A stretch of 61,333 bases of DNA from NCBI RefSeq assembly GCF_022698145.1, contig NZ_JALDAX010000031.1, forward strand, positions 1 through 61,333, written 5' to 3'. The position numbers were made by a program, and so were the translations under genes. This document shows, in pieces, positions 55,130-61,333 of this stretch. The stretch comes from Streptomyces spinosisporus. GTDB lineage: Bacteria; Actinomycetota; Actinomycetes; Streptomycetales; Streptomycetaceae. The notes below the pieces were generated by a model. It was given only the letters and a program-made list of their open reading frames with translations, made no database searches and was not told where the DNA came from. Position 1 is the first letter of the stretch. The number at the start of each line of letters is the position of its first letter.

Positions 55130-56713
55130 ATGCTGCTCACCCCTCGCTCCCAGACCACGGAAACGGGCACTGGCGGCCCCCGGCCCGCCAACCCGTCACG
55201 GTTTCGTCGTAGGCCACAGGGATCGCGCCGCCTGAAGGCGACCGCGCTGCTCGCCTCCGCCGTCTCCGTCTGCCTTCTCGCCGCCGGCGCGCCGGCCGCC
55301 CCCGAGGGCGTCGGTGACCGCCTCTTCCCGCACCTCGGCAACCCCGGGTACGACGTGCAGTCGTACGACCTCTCGTTCACGTATCCCGGCAGCAACAGCA
55401 AGCCGCTCCGGGCCGTCACCACGATCAACGCGCTGACCACCACGAGCCTGGACCACTTCAACCTCGACTTCGCGCACGGGAAGGTCGAGTCGGTGACGGT
55501 CGACGGCCGACCGGCCAGGTTCGCCGGCGCGGGCGAGGACCTCGTCGTCACGCCCGAGAGCCCGCTGCCCGTGGGCAGCTGGACGCGGATCACCGTGCGG
55601 CACACCAGCGACCCGGTGCCCGCGAAGGGCCAGGACGGCGGCTGGGTGCAGACCTCGGACGGCCTGGCGATGGCCAACCAGGCCGATGCCGCACACCTGG
55701 TGTTCCCGTGCAACGACCACCCCTCCGACAAGGCGCTGTTCAAGATCAGGATCACCGCCCCCAACGGCTACACGGCCGTCGCGAACGGAGTGCAGACCGA
55801 CCGGGAGCGGGCCGGCAGGACGACCACGTGGACGTACCGCACCCGGCACCCCATGGCCACCGAGCTCGCCCAGGTCTCCATCGGTCGCTCCAGCGTGCTG
55901 CGCCGCACCGGGCCGCACGGCCTGCCCGTACGCGACGTCGTACGCACCGAGGACCGCAAGGAACTCGAACCGTGGCTCGCCAAGACCCCCGCCCAGATCG
56001 CCTGGATGGAGAGCAAGGTCGGCCGCTACCCCTTCGAGACGTACGGCCTGCTCATGGCCGACGCGTCCACCGGCTTCGAACTGGAGACGCAGACGCTCTC
56101 TCTCTTCGAGAGAGAGCTCTTCAGCGGCGACACCTACCCCGACTGGTACGTCGAGTCGATCATGGTCCATGAGCTGTCCCACCAGTGGTTCGGCGACAGC
56201 GTCAGCCCGCGCACCTGGTCCGACCTGTGGCTCAACGAAGGACACGCCACCTGGTACGAGGCCCTGTACGCGCAGGAGAAGGCCGGCAAGCCCATGGAGA
56301 AGCGCATGAAGGCCGCGTACGCCGCCTCCGACGGCTGGCGGGCCGACGGGGGCCCGCCGGCCGCGCCCAGGGGTCCCGAGCACGGTCAGAAGATCAGCAT
56401 CTTCCGGCCGAACGTCTACGACGGGGCCGCGCTCGCGCTTTACGCGCTGCGCCAGGAGATCGGTAAGCCCGCCTTCGAGCAGCTGGAGCGGAGCTGGGTG
56501 AGCCTCCACCGCGACGGAACGGCCTCGACCGCCGACTACGAGCGGCTCGCCTCCCAGATCTCCGGACGCGACCTGAGCGGCTTCTTCAAGGCCTGGCTGT
56601 ACGGCGAGAAGACCCCGCCGATGCCGGGTCACCCGGACTGGAAGTCGGACGCACCGGACGCGAAGAATCCGAAGCCCGCCAAGGCCTCCAGCACCGCCAA
56701 GCCCGAGCATTAG
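55130..56713 (+). CDS. Secreted M1-family metallopeptidase
   Basis: The 527-residue zinc peptidase has a signal peptide with an unusually long, Arg-rich n-region (about 1-35) and hydrophobic core LKATALLASAVSVCLLAAGAPA. The zinc site is HELSHQWFG-18-E (His347, Glu348, His351, Glu370). The exopeptidase loop reads GFELETQ instead of the usual GxMEN. The C-terminal M1 domains are cut short and end in a Lys/Ala/Ser tail, so an aminopeptidase or other role is uncertain. No ribosome binding site is clear before the ATG. It lies 124 bp after rshA. Confidence 0.85.
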   Translation: MLLTPRSQTTETGTGGPRPANPSRFRRRPQGSRRLKATALLASAVSVCLLAAGAPAAPEGVGDRLFPHLGNPGYDVQSYDLSFTYPGSNSKPLRAVTTINALTTTSLDHFNLDFAHGKVESVTVDGRPARFAGAGEDLVVTPESPLPVGSWTRITVRHTSDPVPAKGQDGGWVQTSDGLAMANQADAAHLVFPCNDHPSDKALFKIRITAPNGYTAVANGVQTDRERAGRTTTWTYRTRHPMATELAQVSIGRSSVLRRTGPHGLPVRDVVRTEDRKELEPWLAKTPAQIAWMESKVGRYPFETYGLLMADASTGFELETQTLSLFERELFSGDTYPDWYVESIMVHELSHQWFGDSVSPRTWSDLWLNEGHATWYEALYAQEKAGKPMEKRMKAAYAASDGWRADGGPPAAPRGPEHGQKISIFRPNVYDGAALALYALRQEIGKPAFEQLERSWVSLHRDGTASTADYERLASQISGRDLSGFFKAWLYGEKTPPMPGHPDWKSDAPDAKNPKPAKASSTAKPEH

Positions 56714-56760
56714 GGCCTCGGAATGAGGCTCGGAATGGGGCTCGGAAGGGGCTCGGAATA
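56714..56760 (+). repeat. Four-copy short tandem repeat after the M1 peptidase stop codon
   Basis: A GGCTCGGAATG-like unit of 11-13 bp occurs four times in a row (56714, 56727, 56739, 56750), starting directly after the TAG stop. It forms no obvious hairpin. Confidence 0.7.
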
Positions 56761-56884
56761 AGGCGATGACGAGACGAGCCGTGCCGTGCGACCATCTTCG
56801 GGTCCGCGGCTCGCGGTCCCGGGAATCTCCCGGGGTACTCGTACGTTGTGTGTATCGAGTCATTCCCATCGACGTAAGGATCCA

Positions 56885-58378
56885 ATGACCTCCTCTTCAT
56901 CCCCTTCCCAGGACACTGAGCGCTTCGCGCACAACTACGCCGAAGGTCTTCGGGCCGATGCCCTGATGGAAGAGGACGTCGCCTGGAGCCACGAGATCGA
57001 CGGAGATCGGGACGGCGACCAGTTCGACCGTTCGGACCGCGCGGCCCTGCGCCGCGTGGTGGGCCTTTCCACAGAGCTCGAGGACGTCACCGAGGTCGAG
57101 TACCGCCAGCTCCGCCTGGAGCGGGTCGTGCTCGTCGGTGTCTGGACCACGGGCACGGTGCGTGACGCGGAGAACTCCCTCGCGGAGCTCGCCGCCCTCG
57201 CGGAGACCGCGGGCGCGCTCGTGCTCGACGGCGTGATCCAGCGCCGCGACAAGCCGGACGCCGCCACGTACATCGGTTCGGGCAAGGCCACAGAGCTGCG
57301 TGACATGGTGCTGGAGACCGGCGCGGACACCGTCATCTGCGACGGTGAGCTCAGCCCGGGCCAGCTCATCCACCTCGAAGACGTCGTCAAGGTCAAGGTC
57401 ATCGACCGTACGGCCCTGATCCTCGACATCTTCGCCCAGCACGCCAAGTCCCGAGAGGGCAAGGCGCAGGTCGCTCTCGCGCAGATGCAGTACATGCTGC
57501 CGAGGCTGCGCGGCTGGGGTCAGTCGCTGTCCCGTCAGATGGGCGGCGGCAAGGGCGGCGGCCTCGCCACCCGTGGTCCCGGTGAGACCAAGATCGAGAC
57601 GGACCGGCGACGGATCCGCGAGAAGATGGCGAAGATGCGCCGGGAGATCGCGGAGATGAAGACGGGCCGCGAGATCAAGCGCCAGGAGCGCAAGCGCCAC
57701 AAGGTGCCCTCCGTCGCCATCGCGGGTTACACCAACGCCGGCAAGTCCTCGCTGCTCAACCGCCTGACGGGCGCGGGCGTCCTGGTCGAGAACGCACTGT
57801 TCGCGACCCTGGACCCGACCGTCCGCCGCGCGGAGACGCCCAGCGGCCGTCTGTACACACTGGCGGACACGGTCGGTTTCGTCCGGCACCTGCCGCACCA
57901 CCTGGTCGAGGCGTTCCGCTCCACCATGGAGGAGGTCGGCGAGTCCGACCTGATCCTGCACGTGGTGGACGGCTCGCACCCGGACCCGGAGGAGCAGCTG
58001 GCCGCCGTGCGCGAGGTGATCAGGGACGTCGGCGCCACCGACGTGCCGGAGATCGTCGTGATCAACAAGGCGGACGCGGCCGACCCGTTGACCCTTCAGC
58101 GGCTCCTGCGGATCGAGAAGCGCGCCATCGCCGTCTCGGCCCGCACCGGCCGGGGCATCGCCGAACTGCTGGCCCTCATCGACAACGAACTGCCCAGGCC
58201 GTCCGTCGAGATCGAGGCGCTGGTGCCGTACACCCACGGCAAGCTGGTGGCCCGCGCCCACGACGAGGGCGAGGTGATCTCCGAGGAGCACACCCCGGAG
58301 GGCACCCTGCTCAAGGTGCGGGTGCACGAGGAACTCGCGGCGGAACTCCAGCCGTACGCGCCCGTGCCGGCCCTCTGA
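56885..58378 (+). CDS. hflX: GTPase HflX
   Basis: The 497-residue ribosome-associated GTPase splits stalled or hibernating ribosomes. The HflX N-terminal domain (about 70-190: LVLDGVIQRRDKPDAATYIGSGKATEL) is followed by the glycine-rich linker (QMGGGKGGGLATRGPGE), a coiled coil, and the G domain with G1 GYTNAGKSS (from 281), DTVGF and NKAD. ATG at 56885 has TAAGGA about 6 nt upstream. The first 60 residues are an actinobacterial extension. Confidence 0.93.
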   Translation: MTSSSSPSQDTERFAHNYAEGLRADALMEEDVAWSHEIDGDRDGDQFDRSDRAALRRVVGLSTELEDVTEVEYRQLRLERVVLVGVWTTGTVRDAENSLAELAALAETAGALVLDGVIQRRDKPDAATYIGSGKATELRDMVLETGADTVICDGELSPGQLIHLEDVVKVKVIDRTALILDIFAQHAKSREGKAQVALAQMQYMLPRLRGWGQSLSRQMGGGKGGGLATRGPGETKIETDRRRIREKMAKMRREIAEMKTGREIKRQERKRHKVPSVAIAGYTNAGKSSLLNRLTGAGVLVENALFATLDPTVRRAETPSGRLYTLADTVGFVRHLPHHLVEAFRSTMEEVGESDLILHVVDGSHPDPEEQLAAVREVIRDVGATDVPEIVVINKADAADPLTLQRLLRIEKRAIAVSARTGRGIAELLALIDNELPRPSVEIEALVPYTHGKLVARAHDEGEVISEEHTPEGTLLKVRVHEELAAELQPYAPVPAL

Positions 58379-58429
58379 TCCAGAGCGATCCACAGCGAGC
58401 GGCGACGAAACACAGCGATCGGCAACGCG

Positions 58430-58462
58430 AAGGCCCGCCCCCTGCGACAGGGGGCGGGCCTT
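58430..58462. terminator. Bidirectional terminator between hflX and the first protease gene
   Basis: A perfect 15-bp stem (AAGGCCCGCCCCCTG at 58430-58444 with its complement at 58448-58462) and CGA loop lie between convergent stop codons at 58378 and 58476. Confidence 0.85.
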
Positions 58463-58475
58463 GTGCGTTCCGGCG

Positions 58476-59726
58476 TCACTGACCGCCGTAGGTCTCACTC
58501 ATGTTCTCGTACAGCTCCTGCGCGCCCTTGCCGAGCTGCGGGCCCGCGAGCCAGGTGTTGTTGGACGGGCCGATGGAGGTGTTGGACACCAGCTCGGTCT
58601 TGCCGTTCACCACGCGGAACCAGCCACCGCCGGACGAGCCGCCCGTCATGGTGCAGCCGATGCGGTACATCGTCGGCAGCGAGGGGCTCAGCGAGAGCCG
58701 GCCGGGCTGGTCGATGCAGCGGAACATCTTCAGGCCGTTGAACGGCGGAGCCGCCGGGTAACCCCAGGCGCCCATGCTCGACACCTCGCGCGGCGCCGGC
58801 GCCGAGAAGTCCACGTCGAGGGCCGCGCCGACCGTCTCCTCAAGGGACTTGGTGCCCCGCTCCGGCTTCACATGCAGTACGGCGTAGTCGTACGCGGCAC
58901 CCGCGCCGCCCGTCTCCGAGCCGCCCTGGATCCACTGGTTGGAGGTGGAGGCCCAGTCGGCCCAGAACTGGCCGTAGGGAGCGACCTGTGAGGAGTCGGC
59001 GCTGCTGAGCTGGGACTCCGACAGGCCTTGGTCGTTGTAGGCCGGCACGAAGGCGATGTTGCGGTACCAGCCGCCGCCCTGGCCCGCGTGCACGCAGTGG
59101 CCCGCCGTCCACACCAGGTTCGACTTGCCCGGGTGGTTGACGTCCTTGATCACCGTGCCCGAGCACACCATCGAGCCCTCGGGGGAGTCGAAGAAGACCT
59201 TGCCGACCGGGGCCGCGTGCTCGTGGTACGGCGTCTTCTCGGCCTGGGCCCGGACCGGAGCCGGCTCAGGATCGCTGACGCCCTGGTCGGCGGCCGCGTC
59301 CTTGGTGGAGACCGTCTTGTTGGCCTCCTTCGCGGACTGCATCCGCTCCGGCTTCCACAGGCCCTCGATCACCGGGTTGACGAAGTCCTTGGCCTGGCTG
59401 AGCCACTTGTCCTTGTCCCAGTCCTTCCAGCCGCCCTTGGCCCACTCGTCGACGTCGATGCCGTGGTCCTTGAGCTTGCTCGCGATGTCGGACGGGATCT
59501 TGAGCTTGCCGTCGCCGCCGCTCGCCGAGGCGGTGATGGTGGCGTCGGGCTTGTCGCTCGAGGTGTCGTCCGAGCCGTTGCACGCGGTCGCGGTCAGCGC
59601 GAGCGCCGCGACCAGGCCGGTGGCGGCGAGAGTCGTGCGGTGGGTGCGGTGGGTGCGGTGGGTGCGGTGCGTGAGATGGGTGCGTCGGCCGCGTGATGGC
59701 GCTGCGGGCGTACGAGTGGAACGCAT
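58476..59726 (-). CDS. Trypsin-like serine protease lipoprotein (paralogue A)
   Basis: The 416-residue secreted protein has a lipoprotein signal (lipobox Cys49 in ALALTATACNGSDD) preceded by an n-region with a Thr-His-Arg repeat. A charged region of about 140 residues (KLKIPSDIASKLKDHGIDVDEWAKGGW) precedes a chymotrypsin-fold protease domain with His210 (TAGHCVHA), Asp280 (AYDYAVLHV) and Ser365 (GGSSGGGW). The triad is complete, so it should be an active peptidase on the outer membrane-side surface. ATG at 59726 has GGGGG about 9 nt upstream. It shares its whole design with the next gene. Confidence 0.88.
   Translation of the reverse strand: MRSTRTPAAPSRGRRTHLTHRTHRTHRTHRTTLAATGLVAALALTATACNGSDDTSSDKPDATITASASGGDGKLKIPSDIASKLKDHGIDVDEWAKGGWKDWDKDKWLSQAKDFVNPVIEGLWKPERMQSAKEANKTVSTKDAAADQGVSDPEPAPVRAQAEKTPYHEHAAPVGKVFFDSPEGSMVCSGTVIKDVNHPGKSNLVWTAGHCVHAGQGGGWYRNIAFVPAYNDQGLSESQLSSADSSQVAPYGQFWADWASTSNQWIQGGSETGGAGAAYDYAVLHVKPERGTKSLEETVGAALDVDFSAPAPREVSSMGAWGYPAAPPFNGLKMFRCIDQPGRLSLSPSLPTMYRIGCTMTGGSSGGGWFRVVNGKTELVSNTSIGPSNNTWLAGPQLGKGAQELYENMSETYGGQ
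59635..59671 (-). repeat. 9-bp tandem repeat coding Thr-His-Arg in paralogue A
   Basis: On the plus strand GTGCGGTGG recurs about four times in tandem, coding THR units in the n-region of the signal peptide. Paralogue B lacks it. Confidence 0.75.
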
Positions 59727-59842
59727 GGTGCGGTAACCCCCGTTGGAACGTATGTATGTCATGTGCTTGCCAGTTTCTGAGTCGAGCGTCGAGCCGGTCC
59801 CTGGGAAGCGACACCCCACTATGCCCGTGGGGTTGAGGGCGA

Positions 59843-59888
59843 ACAGGGGCGGGACAGTGAAGGTTTCTGTGAGGCGTCCCGCCCCTGT
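59843..59888 (-). terminator. Terminator of protease paralogue B
   Basis: ACAGGGGCGGGAC (59843-59855) and GTCCCGCCCCTGT (59876-59888) form a perfect 13-bp stem with a 20-nt loop about 18 nt after the stop codon. It would separate the two protease genes into different transcripts. Confidence 0.75.
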
Positions 59889-59905
59889 CTGTGCCTATCG
59901 GCCGT

Positions 59906-61141
59906 TCACTGCCCGGCGAACTTCTTGCTCACAGAGTCGTACACACCCTTGGCCACGTCACCCAGCCGCGGCCCCGCCAGCCAGCCCGAGGTCACCGGGC
60001 CGATCGACGTGTTGGACACCAGCGCGGGCTTGCCGTCCGAGCCGGTGGCCACCCAGCCGCCGCCGGAGGAACCGCCGGTCATGGTGCAGCCGATGCGGTA
60101 CATCGTCGGGGCCGCGGTGTTGATCGACAGACGGCCCGGCTTGTCCGTGCACTGGTACAGCTTCTGGCCGTCGAACGGTGCGGCGGCCGGGTAACCGGTC
60201 GCCGTGATGCTGGGAACCTTCGGCACGGCCGGGGCGTTGAAGCCCACAGGAAGCGCCGAACCGACCGTCTCCTCCAGTGACTTGCCGTTGCCGCCCTTCT
60301 CCGGCGTCACATGGATGACGGCGTAGTCGTAAGGCGCACCGTCACCGCCCGTCTCACCGCCCTGCTCGATCCACTGCTGGGACGTCTGCGCCCAGTCGGC
60401 CCAGTAGACGCCGTAGGGGGCGACCTCTTCCCTGGTCGCGTTCTGCAGCTGATCGGCGTCCTTGCCCGAGTCGTTGTACGACGGCACGAACGCGACGTTG
60501 CGGTACCAGCCGCCCTTCTTGCCGGCGTGCACACAGTGGCCCGCCGTCCAGACGAGATTCGACTTGCCCGGATGGGCCGGGTCCTCCACGACCGTTGCCG
60601 AGCAGACCATCGTGCCCTCGGGGGAGTCGAAGAACACCTTGCCGGCCGTCGCGGCGTTGGCGTGGTACGTAGGCGCCACGGCCTTGGCGTCCACCGGCGC
60701 CGGCGTCGGGTCGGTCACTCCCTGGTCACCGGAGAGGTCGTTGTCGTCGACGCCCCGGTCCGGGTCGTTCGCGTCCCGCATCCGGTCCGGGTCCCACAGG
60801 CCCTTGATGATGGGGTTGACGAAGTCGTTGGCCTCGCGCAGCCAGTCGTCCTTGTCCCAGTTCTTCCAGGCCCCGTCCTTCCACTTGTCGATGTCGATCC
60901 CGTGCTCCTTGAGCTTGTTCCTGATGTCGTCCGGGATCTTGATCTTGCCGTCGCCCGTGTCGTCGGCGCCGGCCGCCGAGGCGGATGCCGCCTGGCCGTC
61001 GGCCTTGTCGTCCCCCGAGTTGCAGGCGGTGGCGGTGAGCGCCAGCACCGACGCGAGGGCAACCGCGGCGACGACGGGGGAGGTTCCGCGGCGCGTACCC
61101 CTGTCTCGCCGGACGTGGAATGACGGCCGTGTGGATCGCAT
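59906..61141 (-). CDS. Trypsin-like serine protease lipoprotein (paralogue B)
   Basis: The 411-residue paralogue of the preceding gene has lipobox Cys40 (VLALTATACNSGDD), the same pre-protease region (KIKIPDDIRNKLKEHGIDIDKW), and a protease domain with His202 (TAGHCVHAGKKGGWYRN), Asp272 (PYDYAVIHV) and Ser359 (GGSSGGGW). The start MRSTRPSFHVRR (ATG at 61141) has GGGGGAG about 9 nt upstream, in the same position as in paralogue A. The two arose by tandem duplication; the inter-gene terminator allows separate control. Confidence 0.88.
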   Translation of the reverse strand: MRSTRPSFHVRRDRGTRRGTSPVVAAVALASVLALTATACNSGDDKADGQAASASAAGADDTGDGKIKIPDDIRNKLKEHGIDIDKWKDGAWKNWDKDDWLREANDFVNPIIKGLWDPDRMRDANDPDRGVDDNDLSGDQGVTDPTPAPVDAKAVAPTYHANAATAGKVFFDSPEGTMVCSATVVEDPAHPGKSNLVWTAGHCVHAGKKGGWYRNVAFVPSYNDSGKDADQLQNATREEVAPYGVYWADWAQTSQQWIEQGGETGGDGAPYDYAVIHVTPEKGGNGKSLEETVGSALPVGFNAPAVPKVPSITATGYPAAAPFDGQKLYQCTDKPGRLSINTAAPTMYRIGCTMTGGSSGGGWVATGSDGKPALVSNTSIGPVTSGWLAGPRLGDVAKGVYDSVSKKFAGQ

Positions 61142-61283
61142 GGTCTGAACTCCCCCTGAGGTGAACGTACGGGCCGACCCGGCCTCGGCGGCCCGGCTCG
61201 GCAGCCTGCCCTGGAACGGCATCACACACTATGCGGTCGCTGTGGGCGGGCGCCGACGGAACGGCAACGGTTTCGCTACGGAG

Positions 61284-61297
61284 TGCCTGATCAGGCA
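61284..61297. promoter_or_regulatory. 14-bp palindrome, candidate operator
   Basis: TGCCTGATCAGGCA is a perfect palindrome about 140 nt upstream of protease paralogue B and about 25 nt before a possible rightward gene start, so it may be an operator for divergent genes. Confidence 0.45.
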
Positions 61298-61322
61298 ATT
61301 CGTCTGGATAGGAGGGTGGTTG

Positions 61323-61333
61323 GTGGAGTTGGC
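61323..61333 (+). CDS. Possible start of a rightward gene, cut by the window edge
   Basis: GTG at 61323 is preceded by GGAGGG (61311-61316) at a 6-nt spacing, a good Streptomyces ribosome binding site. Only three codons are visible (Val/Met-Glu-Leu), so the product cannot be named. Confidence 0.35.

Noticed and set aside
1..61333. CRISPR array, insertion sequence, prophage, integrative element or rRNA
   Set aside because: No regularly spaced palindromic repeats, transposase, integrase, phage genes or rRNA were seen. The tRNA-Thr has no attached integrase gene or duplicated 3' end.

Overview
This 61.3 kb window is chromosomal core DNA of a Streptomyces. The evidence is very high GC with strong G/C third-position bias, GTG and TTG starts, many genes that begin 6-7 nt after a -10 hexamer (leaderless mRNAs), and gene content and order that match, from memory, the S. 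coelicolor SCO5746-SCO5797 region. I see no insertion sequence, prophage, CRISPR array, plasmid origin or rRNA. It holds 51 complete protein genes, one short leader-peptide gene, one tRNA-Thr(GGU), and a possible gene start at the right edge.

Left part (1-18 kb). A shortened DegT-like protein and tRNA-Thr precede the osmotic-stress locus: osaC (RsbW/PAS/GAF/PP2C regulator) diverges from osaA (soluble hybrid histidine kinase with about eleven 92-residue HAMP-type repeats), followed by its regulator osaB. Next come ftsK (DNA translocase), a RodZ-like protein, and an overlapping run of rimO, pgsA and a CinA-domain gene, then clgR (Clp/Lon protease regulator).

Middle part (18-42 kb). The minus strand carries an SDR oxidoreductase, a Nei-type DNA glycosylase and a giant Lhr helicase. 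An AraC regulator then overlaps azlC-azlD (branched-chain amino acid export). After a DUF3046 gene and two membrane proteins come recA-recX, with both a LexA-type box and a RecA-NDp (PafBC-type) promoter. A rhodanese plus cysteine dioxygenase pair on the minus strand is preceded by a cysteine-rich leader peptide with its own leaderless promoter. An FAD monooxygenase and the gluABCD glutamate ABC transporter follow, next to an OmpR-type two-component pair and a TAXI-family binding protein.

Right part (42-61 kb). A MazG-like nucleotide pyrophosphohydrolase, a CpeA/CpeB-like cation/proton antiporter, a NarL-type two-component pair, miaB and miaA (tRNA A37 modification), a LigB-like protein, an orphan antitoxin, an acidic protein, dapF, rshA (RelA/SpoT homologue), a secreted M1 metallopeptidase, hflX, and two tandem paralogous lipoprotein serine proteases.

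Main observation: four genes here (recA, lhr, rimO and the MazG-like gene) carry a TTGTCAGTG-type element, exactly 6 nt, then a TAnnnT-like -10. In three of them the start codon lies exactly 7 nt after the -10, which predicts leaderless, DNA-damage-inducible transcripts controlled by PafBC. The second is the cysteine-coding leader upstream of cysteine dioxygenase and rhodanese, a likely cysteine-sensing attenuator. Regulatory assignments are inferences from sequence motifs.
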